Of a stretch of DNA of 64,000 nt, positions 1-8,147 are shown in pieces. The notes beneath the pieces were generated by a model. It was given only the letters and a program-made list of their open reading frames with translations, had not been told where the DNA came from and did no database searches. The position numbers and the translations under genes were made by a program. The first letter of the stretch is position 1; each line of letters starts with the position of its first letter. The stretch is from contig NZ_JANUGX010000022.1 of the NCBI RefSeq assembly GCF_024753245.1, positions 50,163 through 114,162 of the forward strand, written 5' to 3'. The DNA comes from Massilia norwichensis (GTDB taxonomy: Bacteria; Pseudomonadota; Gammaproteobacteria; Burkholderiales; Burkholderiaceae_D).

Positions 1-348
1 ATGTGACACCAAGCAATGCTGGCCACTCTGTTGCGCCACAACCAAAATGTCTTAAGAAATATCAAGAAACCAACAAGATAAATGAGACCGGTTTTCCCGT
101 CACGCGCTATCCCGCACTCCTTCTCAGATACGCTTGCGTCGTCGAGATTAGGCTCTACACGGGCCGCATGCATACCGTCCAGCTTCACTCATGGCCCAGA
201 TGCAATTTTAGCATTTTCGTAAAATCAAGTTTTTCTTTGCGGCTATTGTGCGCGCCTTGTTATGGCGCCGTATTCGCCATCGACGAGAATAGCATCAGGC
301 TACGACTTTAACGTAGAATAATTTACTCGTTTTCAATATTTTCCCAAC
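1..348. other. Gene-poor AT-rich stretch
   Basis: No convincing gene is seen here. A plus-strand open frame (3-311) lacks a ribosome binding site, has no recognisable domain, and its composition is unlike that of the nearby genes, so it is not called. The stretch probably carries the promoter and leader of the glycosyltransferase-like gene that starts at 349. Confidence 0.5.
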
Positions 349-1392
349 ATGTACAACAACATTGCCCCCTGGACAGTTGCGATCATCGCGGCCCGTGAAT
401 CCATCGATATCTTGACCCGCTGCATTACGGCAACGCTGGCAGCATGCGCCTCCAATGGGGCAGTCATCGATGTTGTCATCAATGGCAATGCAGACCTGGC
501 CGAACAGACTGCCGCACTGGTCCGGTCCGGCGCCCTGGAGCAAGGTCCCAGCAAGGTGCGCGTCTGGTCGATCGCAGTCGGCGATAAGGCCCATGCCTGG
601 AATCAGTACGTGCACCACATCTGGCCCGGCAGCGAAATCGCTTATTTCGTCGACGGCTATGTGGCGGCTCGGCGCGACGCCTTTACCGCCCTGAGACGAC
701 GACTTGCCGAGTCTCCGGAAGCGCTTGGCGTGACCGGGGTGCCGAGCGTCGGCCGTTCGGCCGCGAAAGCCCGTCAATACATGATTCAGCACGGCGGCTT
801 CCAGGGCAATATGCATGCGCTGAGCAGCGAAGCCATGGTCGGCATCAGGGAGCGCGGCCTGCGCCTGCCGCTGGGGCTGTACCGAACCGATTCGCTGGTC
901 GGCGCTCTGCTGCTGCTTAAGCTGGCGCCAGAAAGTGTGAATTGGGAGCCGAAGCGCATCGTCGTGGCGGCCGACGCCACTTGGGACATCCCCGGCCACG
1001 TCCCCTTCGCTTTCCGTAACATCAAAGCGCAATTCAAACGCATCCTGCGCCAGGCCCAGGGCGAACTCGAAAACCGCGCATTGCGCGAACACATGACAGT
1101 GCAGCGCCTGCCTGCGCAACAGCTGCCGGAGACGGCGTCCGAACTGGTCAACCAGTGGATTATGGCTCAGCCACAGCAGGCCAGAGCGCTCCTGAAGCGA
1201 CCGACCTGCCGGTATGCGGCCTATAAATTACGAGATCAGCGGGACTGGTCGGCAGCGAAACTGCCGTTGCGGCTGCTGCATGGCAGCGATGGATCGGAGG
1301 ACTCTCAAGAGCTTGATAGAAGTTCTGGGACCGAACTCCGCTCACCAATAGAGAGCGGTATTTCAACGGCAGGCGTTTCGGTAAACCAGTGA
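349..1392 (+). CDS. Glycosyltransferase family 2-like protein
   Basis: The 347-residue protein begins with a strand-rich GT-A-like half: a hydrophobic strand with VAIIAARES near residues 10-17, then ALEQGPSKVRVWS and the acidic motif YFVDGYVAARRDAF around residues 99-112, where GT2 enzymes place their DxD-type metal site. No transmembrane segment is evident, so a cytoplasmic enzyme of surface-glycan synthesis is likely. The last 60 residues are low in recognisable features. The start at ATG 349 has no clear Shine-Dalgarno sequence. The gene is convergent with the tRNA at 1406. The family call rests on fold-like pattern only; donor and acceptor are unknown. Confidence 0.6.
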   Translation: MYNNIAPWTVAIIAARESIDILTRCITATLAACASNGAVIDVVINGNADLAEQTAALVRSGALEQGPSKVRVWSIAVGDKAHAWNQYVHHIWPGSEIAYFVDGYVAARRDAFTALRRRLAESPEALGVTGVPSVGRSAAKARQYMIQHGGFQGNMHALSSEAMVGIRERGLRLPLGLYRTDSLVGALLLLKLAPESVNWEPKRIVVAADATWDIPGHVPFAFRNIKAQFKRILRQAQGELENRALREHMTVQRLPAQQLPETASELVNQWIMAQPQQARALLKRPTCRYAAYKLRDQRDWSAAKLPLRLLHGSDGSEDSQELDRSSGTELRSPIESGISTAGVSVNQ

Positions 1393-1405
1393 TCTCCTAA
1401 AGAAG

Positions 1406-1481
1406 TGGCGCGGCTGGCGGGGATCGAACCCACGACCCTTGGCTTCGGAGGCCAATACTCTATCCACTGAGCTACAGCCGC
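1406..1481 (-). tRNA. tRNA-Arg (anticodon CCG)
   Basis: The minus strand folds into a complete 76-nt cloverleaf. The acceptor stem is GCGGCTG/CAGCCGC, followed by T8-A9 and a D arm containing AGCTCAGTGGATAGAG. The anticodon stem TTGGC/GCCAA encloses the loop CTCCGAA (anticodon CCG, codon CGG), and the T loop is TTCGATC. The discriminator is G and the 3' CCA is encoded. The tRNA is convergent with the glycosyltransferase-like gene on its left. Confidence 0.97.
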
Positions 1482-1556
1482 GCAGGAGTGATGCGAAGGA
1501 TACAGAGTTTCAAGCGCCACGTCTATGGAGAGCACGTTGCTGTGGGAGAAATTGCG

Positions 1557-1585
1557 TTTCCATTAAGTTGTTTTCGATCTATAAT
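1557..1585 (+). promoter_or_regulatory. Putative sigma-70 promoter of the cytochrome gene
   Basis: TTTCCA (1557-1562) and a perfect TATAAT (1580-1585) are separated by exactly 17 bp. This would start transcription near 1592, about 70 nt before the cytochrome start codon. It is a sequence-pattern prediction only. Confidence 0.55.
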
Positions 1586-1662
1586 CGGCCGGTTCGAGCC
1601 ATCTGTCGTAGAGGTTGGACCAAGTGCCGGACGCAGCAGGTTTTTTTATTTATAAGGAAATC

Positions 1663-2565
1663 ATGAGCGACGCAAACCACAGTGAGCACCAGTCTTTCAT
1701 CAGGACCCCCAAGCAGTTGATTGCAGCAGTAGCAGGATTTTTCCTGGTCATTGTTATCGGCATCATCTTGTTAGTGGTCTTCGTCACCAATCACCCTCGG
1801 GCTGGAGCAGGTTCGGACGGACAGAATGCCGAGGCAACCGCTGCGCGCCTGCGCCCCGTTGCTGAGGAAGGCTTTGTGCTCAAGGATATGAATGCACCGA
1901 AGGTCCTGCAGAACGGCCAAGCTGTCTACACTGCAGTTTGCGCTGCCTGCCATGCCAGCGGCGCAGCAGGCGCACCGAAGCTGGGTGACGGCGGCGCTTG
2001 GAGCGCCCGCATCGCACAAGGCTATGACACTTTGGTCCAGCACGCTGTCAATGGTATCCGCGCTATGCCTGCCAAGGGCGGCAATCCGGACCTGGACGAT
2101 ATCGAAGTAGCCCGCGCCGTCGTTTACATGACCAACCAGAGCGGCGCCAAATTCAAGGAGCCGGAAGCGCCGGCCGCCAACGCCCAGGCTGGCGCCGCTG
2201 CGCCGGTAGCGGCAGCGGCACCTGCTCCCGTTGCGCCGGCTGCGGCCCCTGCTCCGGCGACTGCTGCGGCAACGGCTGCCGTTCCCGCTGCCGCAGCCGA
2301 CACTGCACAGGCAAGCGCAGCAGGCAAGACCTTGTACAGCTCGGCTTGCGTGGCCTGCCATGGTACCGGCGTCGCAGGGGCGCCGAAGTTCGGTGACAAG
2401 GCCGCATGGGCGCCGCGTATCGCGCAAGGCACCAATGTCCTGTACGAGCACGCCATCAAGGGCTTCCAGGGTAAAGCGGGTGTGATGCCGCCGAAAGGCG
2501 GGTCAAGCGCCCCAGACGCCGATGTCAAGAGCGCCGTCGACTACATGGTGGCAGCTGCGAAGTAA
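1663..2565 (+). CDS. Membrane-anchored two-haem cytochrome c (cytochrome c5 type)
   Basis: The 300-residue protein has an N-terminal membrane anchor (about residues 18-42) followed by two homologous class I cytochrome c domains. Haem-binding motifs CAACH (93-97) and CVACH (229-233) are each followed by a probable axial methionine in AMPAKGG (Met135) and VMPPKGG (Met275). The domains are joined by an Ala/Pro-rich linker (about 168-218). This is a periplasmic electron carrier, probably between bc1-type and terminal oxidase complexes; the partner is inferred. ATG 1663 is chosen over the upstream in-frame start because AAGGAAA lies just before it. An intrinsic terminator follows, so the gene looks monocistronic. 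Confidence 0.93.
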   Translation: MSDANHSEHQSFIRTPKQLIAAVAGFFLVIVIGIILLVVFVTNHPRAGAGSDGQNAEATAARLRPVAEEGFVLKDMNAPKVLQNGQAVYTAVCAACHASGAAGAPKLGDGGAWSARIAQGYDTLVQHAVNGIRAMPAKGGNPDLDDIEVARAVVYMTNQSGAKFKEPEAPAANAQAGAAAPVAAAAPAPVAPAAAPAPATAAATAAVPAAAADTAQASAAGKTLYSSACVACHGTGVAGAPKFGDKAAWAPRIAQGTNVLYEHAIKGFQGKAGVMPPKGGSSAPDADVKSAVDYMVAAAK

Positions 2566-2585
2566 GCCGCCCCATCGCCAAAAAG

Positions 2586-2611
2586 GCCGCCTTCTAAAGG
2601 CGGCTTTTTTT
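2586..2611 (+). terminator. Rho-independent terminator
   Basis: A perfect 8-bp stem GCCGCCTT/AAGGCGGC with a 3-nt loop is followed by seven or more T. It lies 20 nt after the cytochrome stop codon. Confidence 0.9.
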
Positions 2612-2822
2612 CGGCTGAAATATTTCAGGTTGGCAAAAAAATAGTTTTTCGACATTTAAACCGAACAATATTTGTTATAGAAGGGAAAATATTTCGTTGC
2701 CTCAGGGGGACATTTCACAAAAAAACCGTAATTTTTCCGTGCGTCATTAATTTCTGTCGGGTAACCTGTTTCGTACAAAAAGAAGATATCCATTGAAACA
2801 GAGCTTAATCAGGGAAATTAAG

Positions 2823-5042
2823 ATGAAATTCCATCACCAACTCTCGACGCTTCGTCGTCTCTCCGTTATTGCATGTTCTGCTGCTCTGGCCGCCTGCGGC
2901 GCCGGTAGCGACCAATCCCAGAATTCTTCCGTCACCCAAAGCGCTGGCATGCTGAGCAGCTCTGCTTCGTCTAGCCTGGCTGCCAATGTACTGAACGGTC
3001 CGATCACCACGACTGTCCCTCCAACGACTTCAATGCCGGCGTCAGTCGTTGGCACTGGAATCACCAGTATCGGCATTCAGAATACTGGCACCGCTGCTCA
3101 GACTAATGTGCCGCTCACTTTCGGCCAAGTATTTGCCGTCGGTCACCTGCAAGCAGGCGAGCAGCTGACCGGTCGCCTCGACGATGGCTCCACCGTGCCA
3201 CTGCAAGTTGACGTCAAGGCCAAGCATACTGACGGTTCAGTGCGCCATGCCGTGATCTCGGCGGTGCTGCCTAACTTGGCCGCTAACGTCACCCGCACTA
3301 TGAGCTTGGTCAAAGGTGGATCTGCACCCGCTGGTAGCACCAGCATCGATGCCTTGCTGCGCAACGGTTTTAGCACTTCCGTGCACGCTAAGATCGGCGG
3401 CGTTGATTATTATGCATCCGCCGACGAGCTGCTCAAGAGCACCAAACCCACCACTTGGTTGAGCGGGCCGGTTGCTACCGAGTGGCAAGTCTCAGCACCA
3501 TTGCGCACGAGTAGCGGTGCCGAGCATCCTCATCTCTCGGCACGTTTCGCCATTCGCTGGTATGCAGGTGCAAATAAAGCACGTGTCGACGTTGTCGTCG
3601 AAAACGACTGGGCATATGAGCCGTCCCCGCAGAACTTTACCTATGACGCAAGTGTCATCGTGGGTGGGAAGGCGGTCTACAGTAAGGCATCGATGACCCA
3701 TTATCACCATGCTCGCTGGCGCAAGCTGTTCTGGTACAACACTGTGGAGCCGACGGTGAACCTCCAGCACGACACGACTTACCTGATCAATTCACGCGCA
3801 CTGCCGAACTATGATCGGAGTGTCGTGATTCCTGAAACTACTTTGGCAGGTTTCAAGAGTAAATGGACCGGAGCGATCACCGAACCGATGGCTGTTGGCC
3901 TTGCGAATCCTAGCATGCCAGGTACTGGCGGTCGTATGGATATTGGCTTACTGCCGGGCTGGACTGTCGCTTACCTCTTGAGTATGGACAAGCGTGCGAA
4001 AGACGTGACGTTGGGCACTGCCGACCTGTCCGGTAGCTGGTCTTCACATTATCGCGACCGCAAGACAGGGTATCCGATCAGTGTGGCAGATCACCCATAC
4101 ATGACCGTCTATGGGCAGCGCACTGACACTTACAACAAGGCGATCGGCCAGTATGAAGCCTTCCCAGCATGCGCATCCTCCTCGGCCTGTGCTTCGCCAA
4201 ACGTTCATGATCCGGCGCACCAGCCAAACTTTGCATATGTTCCTTACCTCGTTACCGGTGATTACTATTATCTAGAAGAACTGCAGTTCTGGGCGATGTG
4301 GAATTCGTTCCAGTCGAATCCGTCATATCGTCAATTTGGTAAGGGTTTATATAAGAATGAGCAGATCCGTGGTCAAGCTTGGGCCTTGCGTACAGCGGCG
4401 GAAGCAGCATACGCTACGCCAGACGGCAATCCATTGAAGGCCACGTTCTTGAACATCGTCAACGACAACTTGGATTTCTATAACACGACCTACACCAACG
4501 CTTCGGGCGCGAATGCGCTCGGTGCGCTGACCGACAGCCATGCATTTGCCTATAATAACGGCAGAGGCCTTGCGCCATGGCAGGATGACTTCTTTACCTC
4601 GGCAGTTGGCCATACCGCTGAGCTCGGCTTTACCAAGGCAGACGCCCTGCTGGCCTGGAAATCGAAGTTCCCAATCCTGCGCGTGACTGGTGCTGGAACT
4701 TGCTGGATCGACGGCGCTATCTACGCCTTGAACGTACGTGATTCGTCGAACAGCCCGATTTATAACACGATCGCCCAGACTTACACGGCCAGCCACACGG
4801 CAGACATTTTGGCTTTGCAGTGCAACAGCTCAGAAATGGCAAGTAAGCTCGGCCTGAAAGTGGGCGAAATGAAAGGTTACGCGTCTTCGACCGAAGGTTA
4901 TCCAGCAAACATGCAACCTGCGCTTGCTTACGCTGCGACAGTCGGCGGTTCTGCAGGCAAGAGTGCTTGGACTGTGTTTGCCAACCGTAGCGTTAAACCA
5001 AACTACGGTACCGGACCGCAGTTCGCCATCGTTCCGCGCTAA
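2823..5042 (+). CDS. Large secreted lipoprotein, possibly polysaccharide-active
   Basis: The 739-residue protein starts with a basic, hydrophobic signal peptide ending in the lipobox LAAC (Cys about residue 26), so it is probably lipid-anchored. A Ser/Thr-rich linker is followed by a beta-rich module containing LDDGSTVPLQVDVKAKH and DGSVRHAVISAVLP. That pattern resembles the RIFT-barrel N-terminal domain of PcRGLX/YetA-like proteins. The C-terminal half is aromatic and helical (AFAYNNGRGLAPWQDDF and similar), as in alpha/alpha-toroid sugar enzymes. This assignment is inferred from fold-like features. ATG 2823 is preferred to an upstream TTG because AGGGAA precedes it. The gene ends in its own terminator, and a beta-helix protein follows. 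Confidence 0.65.
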   Translation: MKFHHQLSTLRRLSVIACSAALAACGAGSDQSQNSSVTQSAGMLSSSASSSLAANVLNGPITTTVPPTTSMPASVVGTGITSIGIQNTGTAAQTNVPLTFGQVFAVGHLQAGEQLTGRLDDGSTVPLQVDVKAKHTDGSVRHAVISAVLPNLAANVTRTMSLVKGGSAPAGSTSIDALLRNGFSTSVHAKIGGVDYYASADELLKSTKPTTWLSGPVATEWQVSAPLRTSSGAEHPHLSARFAIRWYAGANKARVDVVVENDWAYEPSPQNFTYDASVIVGGKAVYSKASMTHYHHARWRKLFWYNTVEPTVNLQHDTTYLINSRALPNYDRSVVIPETTLAGFKSKWTGAITEPMAVGLANPSMPGTGGRMDIGLLPGWTVAYLLSMDKRAKDVTLGTADLSGSWSSHYRDRKTGYPISVADHPYMTVYGQRTDTYNKAIGQYEAFPACASSSACASPNVHDPAHQPNFAYVPYLVTGDYYYLEELQFWAMWNSFQSNPSYRQFGKGLYKNEQIRGQAWALRTAAEAAYATPDGNPLKATFLNIVNDNLDFYNTTYTNASGANALGALTDSHAFAYNNGRGLAPWQDDFFTSAVGHTAELGFTKADALLAWKSKFPILRVTGAGTCWIDGAIYALNVRDSSNSPIYNTIAQTYTASHTADILALQCNSSEMASKLGLKVGEMKGYASSTEGYPANMQPALAYAATVGGSAGKSAWTVFANRSVKPNYGTGPQFAIVPR

Positions 5043-5057
5043 TTCTAATTACGCTTG

Positions 5058-5094
5058 AAGCCGAGTTACCGCCAGTCGGTACCTCGGCTTTTTA
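5058..5094 (+). terminator. Rho-independent terminator
   Basis: AAGCCGAG (5058-5065) pairs with CTCGGCTT (5083-5090), with an inner TTACCG/CGGTA pairing, and is followed by TTTT. It lies 15 nt past the lipoprotein stop codon. Confidence 0.85.
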
Positions 5095-5185
5095 TTAACT
5101 TTTTATGTGACTTAATGTCGCAATTTAGCAACTACCAGATTTTTTTTCTGTAACATTCACACTTGGTACAGGAGGAATTTTCATA

Positions 5186-5245
5186 GTGAAACGCAACTCA
5201 TATAATTTCATTATTACAACAATTATGTTACATATGGTTACTTAA
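5186..5245 (+). CDS. Possible 19-residue leader peptide
   Basis: A near-perfect Shine-Dalgarno sequence AGGAGG (5170-5175) is followed after 10 nt by GTG and 19 sense codons, then TAA. The predicted peptide starts MKRNSYNFIITTI. It lies in AT-rich DNA 88 nt before the beta-helix gene. It could be a regulatory leader or a chance pattern; no coding statistics are possible at this length. Confidence 0.25.
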   Translation: MKRNSYNFIITTIMLHMVT

Positions 5246-5333
5246 CATAATTCATTACGTCATGTAATTTAACCGTTGTGTTTCCGAGAAAAATTGTTTC
5301 GATAATGAACAAAGTTTGGGTTTAAGGATATTC

Positions 5334-6536
5334 ATGCAACGTTATCAAATCAAATCGTCGTTTCAAATCCGTTTGACCACCCGCTGTGTCCCGGCAATAC
5401 TTATCGGATTGGTATTCACTTCTTCTGCTGTAGCCGCCACGCTCCCCGTCGGCCCAGGCAAGACTTACGCGAGTCCCTGCAAAGCCTTTGCTGTCGCTAA
5501 GAGCGGCGACGTGGTCGAAATCACCGGCAACACCACCTATAGCGGCGACGTCTGCGGCATCGCTGCCAGCAACCTCACGATCCGCGGCGTGAATGGCCGT
5601 CCGAAAATCAATGCAAACGGCAAAAACGCCATGGGCAAAGGTATCTGGGTCGTTTCCGGCAACAACGTCACCGTCGATAACGTCGAGATGTACGGTGCTA
5701 AGGTCGCCGACAAGAACGGCGCCGCACTACGGCTCGAAGGCACCGGCTTCACGCTACGTAACGCATTCCTGCACGATAACGAGAACGGCATCTTGACCGG
5801 TGTGAACACCGCTAGCAACATCCTGATCGAGTACAGTGAATTTGGCCATAACGGCTACGGTGACGGATACAGTCACAATCTGTACATCGGCAACGTCGGT
5901 AGCCTGACCTTCCGTTACAACTATTCGCACGATGCGAATGTCGGCCACAACCTGAAATCGCGCGCACGCGTCAACACAATCGTCTACAACCGCTTCTCGT
6001 CCGGCGTTACAGGCAGCACCGCGATTGGCAAACCGAGCTACGAGATCGACCTGCCGAACGCTGGCACCAGCTATGTGATCGGCAACGTGATCCAACAACC
6101 GGCAAGCCACAGCAACCCGACTATGCTGGCTTATGGCGAAGAAGGCGCGAGCAACCCGGGGAAAGATCTGTACGTGGTCAACAACACCTTCCTGAACGAC
6201 GACAGCTCGCGCGGTACCTTCGTCCAGATCGGCTCGGGCGTGACCACTGCGGCTCTTCTGCAAAACAACATCTTTGGCGGTACCGGTACCCTGACCACCC
6301 AGACCAGTGCTGTGCAGAAAACCAACTACCGTTCGGTGTCGCCGGGCTTCGTGAACCGTTCGGCATGGGACCTGCGTCCGCTGGCTAATACGCTTGTGAC
6401 CAATGCCGGTTCGGTGCCGGGTAGCTCGAGCGCTGGTGTATCTCTCAAGCCGGTTGCGCAGTACAAGCACACCGCCGCCGGCATGGCGCGCCCAGTACTG
6501 GGCGCCTTCGACATCGGTGCTTACGAAGCGCAGTAA
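5334..6536 (+). CDS. Secreted right-handed parallel beta-helix protein
   Basis: The 400-residue product has a cleavable signal peptide (hydrophobic core ILIGLVFTSSAVA, cut near residue 36). Repeating beta-helix turns follow: NLTIRGVNGRPKI, NVTVDNVEMYGAKV, GFTLRNAFLHDNENGI, NILIEYSEFGHN and SLTFRYNYSHD. This architecture is shared by polysaccharide lyases, pectate-lyase-like enzymes and phage-type depolymerases. Catalytic residues cannot be assigned by eye, so lyase activity is only suggested. ATG 5334 is preferred to TTG 5316 because AAGGA lies 5 nt before it. The gene ends at a strong terminator. Together with the preceding lipoprotein it suggests extracellular or periplasmic glycan processing. 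Confidence 0.8.
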   Translation: MQRYQIKSSFQIRLTTRCVPAILIGLVFTSSAVAATLPVGPGKTYASPCKAFAVAKSGDVVEITGNTTYSGDVCGIAASNLTIRGVNGRPKINANGKNAMGKGIWVVSGNNVTVDNVEMYGAKVADKNGAALRLEGTGFTLRNAFLHDNENGILTGVNTASNILIEYSEFGHNGYGDGYSHNLYIGNVGSLTFRYNYSHDANVGHNLKSRARVNTIVYNRFSSGVTGSTAIGKPSYEIDLPNAGTSYVIGNVIQQPASHSNPTMLAYGEEGASNPGKDLYVVNNTFLNDDSSRGTFVQIGSGVTTAALLQNNIFGGTGTLTTQTSAVQKTNYRSVSPGFVNRSAWDLRPLANTLVTNAGSVPGSSSAGVSLKPVAQYKHTAAGMARPVLGAFDIGAYEAQ

Positions 6537-6574
6537 GCACGGCAGACACAGCATTTGCGCCTGAACGTAAATAG

Positions 6575-6605
6575 AAAAGAGCCGCTCCATTGGAGCGGCT
6601 CTTTT
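6575..6605 (+). terminator. Strong bidirectional-looking terminator
   Basis: AAAAGAGCCGCTCCA and TGGAGCGGCTCTTTT form a 15-bp stem with almost no loop, placed about 40 nt after the beta-helix gene. The A and T runs on the two sides would allow termination on either strand. Confidence 0.9.
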
Positions 6606-6699
6606 CATTTGTGGTATTTAGTCACGCATATTCACTATTTACACGTAATAAACTTTGCCCCATGTTAATATAAAGTTATTTTCTCCGTATTTACCTGCC

Positions 6700-7113
6700 A
6701 TGCTTAAACCTTCCCAGCCTTCCTACAAGATTCCATTGATCAGGAATCTTGGCATACAGTTCACGAAATTCGTGGCGGCTGGCGGTGCAGGCACTGCGCT
6801 CCATTACGTGATTCTGATCATGCTGGTGTCGCAGTTCGGTGTTCCGGCAGGCAGTGCCGCTTTCGTGGGAGCGACCGCCGGCGCTTGTACGGTCTATCTG
6901 ATCAACAGCCGCTATACCTTCGACAATCAACATAGCCATGCGCGAACCCTGCCTCGTTTTGCCCTGATGGCCATGGTTGGTGCTGTGCTTAACGGCATGC
7001 TGGTGGCGATGCTCAGTGCTGCTGGCCTGCATTTTCTGCTAGCCCAAATAATCGCCACCGTCGCGATTCTCGTCATCAATTTCACCGTGAGTAAATTATG
7101 GATTTTCCGGTAG
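6700..7113 (+). CDS. GtrA-family membrane protein (polyprenyl-linked sugar flippase)
   Basis: The 137-residue protein has four hydrophobic segments (about 27-45, 52-68, 80-100, 108-128). It also has the family motif INSRYTF after the second segment and the terminal FTVSKLWIFR, both typical of GtrA. GtrA proteins are thought to flip undecaprenyl-phosphate-linked glucose across the inner membrane. The ATG at 6700 gives a family-length protein; a TTG at 6655 would add 15 atypical residues. Its end overlaps the next gene by 16 nt, so translation is probably coupled. Confidence 0.85.
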   Translation: MLKPSQPSYKIPLIRNLGIQFTKFVAAGGAGTALHYVILIMLVSQFGVPAGSAAFVGATAGACTVYLINSRYTFDNQHSHARTLPRFALMAMVGAVLNGMLVAMLSAAGLHFLLAQIIATVAILVINFTVSKLWIFR

Positions 7114-8147
7114 CCGACCAATTGCAGGCCGCGTCCTCCCATCCGGCGTTGGCACCGCGCGCGCCGGGTGCGATGCCGAGTATTTCCGTCGTCGCCCCTG
7201 CTTACAACGAGCAGGAAGTGCTGGGTGAATTCCACCGCCGTGTGAGCGAAGTCATGCGCAGTATCGGCTGTGACTATGAGATCGTGCTCGTCAATGATGG
7301 CAGCCGCGACAACACTCTGGCGCTGATGCATGCCTTGCGGATCGCCGATCCGCATGTCACCGTGGTCGACCTGTCGCGCAACTTCGGCAAGGAAATCGCT
7401 CTCAGTGCGGGCCTGGACCATACCAAGGGCGAAGTTGTCATCGTGCTCGATTCGGACCTGCAGGATCCGCCGGAATTCATCCCCCAGATGCTCGACATCT
7501 GGCGTGAAGGCTACGACGTGGTCTACGGCACACGCACCGTTCGCGATGGCGAAAGCTGGTTCAAGAAGACCACGGCAAAATACTTTTATCGCCTGATCAA
7601 GCAGGTCAGCCGGGTAGAAATCCCGAAGGACACCGGCGACTTCCGCCTGATGTCGCGCCGCGCCGTGCAGGCACTGTCCCTGCTGCGCGAAGAGCACCGT
7701 TTCATGAAGGGCCTGTTCGCCTGGGTAGGTTTCCCATCAAAACCCTTCCTCTACCGGCGCGACCCGCGCGCAGCCGGCGAAACAAAATGGAACTACTGGA
7801 AGCTGTGGAACTTCGCGATCGAAGGCATCACTTCATTCACGGTCGCCCCGCTGAAGGTGTCCACCTACCTCGGCTTGTTCGTCGCCGTGCTGTCCATGGT
7901 GTATGCGCTATTCGTGATCTGGAAAGCGATGATGTACGGTGACCCGGTGCGCGGTTATCCGTCCCTGATGGCGGTGATCCTGTTCCTGGGCGGCGTGCAG
8001 CTGATCTCGGTGGGTCTGCTGGGCGAGTATGTCGGCCGTATCTTCAACGAGGTCAAGCGCCGGCCGCTATATCTGGTCAACCGCCTGCTCGGGTCGGAAC
8101 TGGCGGGCGAGTACTCCAATGACAGTCATCGGGAACAGCGTCCATGA
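7098..8147 (+). CDS. Polyprenyl-phosphate glycosyltransferase (GtrB/DPM1-like, GT2)
   Basis: The 349-residue protein has a GT2 catalytic domain: ISVVAPAYNE near residues 30-39, VLVNDGSRDNT, the metal site VLDSDLQDPPE, and DTGDFRLMSRR. Two C-terminal transmembrane segments follow (about 255-278 and 292-315). This layout matches GtrB, ArnC and dolichol-phosphate mannose synthase enzymes, which load a sugar from a nucleotide donor onto undecaprenyl phosphate at the inner face of the membrane. It overlaps gtrA upstream and the next gene (ATGA) downstream, forming a GtrA-GtrB-GT-C cassette. The sugar is unknown. A start at Met27 is possible but less favoured. Confidence 0.92.
   Translation: MDFPVADQLQAASSHPALAPRAPGAMPSISVVAPAYNEQEVLGEFHRRVSEVMRSIGCDYEIVLVNDGSRDNTLALMHALRIADPHVTVVDLSRNFGKEIALSAGLDHTKGEVVIVLDSDLQDPPEFIPQMLDIWREGYDVVYGTRTVRDGESWFKKTTAKYFYRLIKQVSRVEIPKDTGDFRLMSRRAVQALSLLREEHRFMKGLFAWVGFPSKPFLYRRDPRAAGETKWNYWKLWNFAIEGITSFTVAPLKVSTYLGLFVAVLSMVYALFVIWKAMMYGDPVRGYPSLMAVILFLGGVQLISVGLLGEYVGRIFNEVKRRPLYLVNRLLGSELAGEYSNDSHREQRP

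Noticed and set aside
3..311. A possible 102-codon gene at the left edge
   Set aside because: No ribosome binding site, no domain and odd composition. It may be chance in AT-rich DNA.
1..1481. Integration of a mobile element at the tRNA-Arg gene
   Set aside because: The lower-GC DNA beside the tRNA prompted the idea, but no integrase and no repeat of the tRNA 3' end was found.
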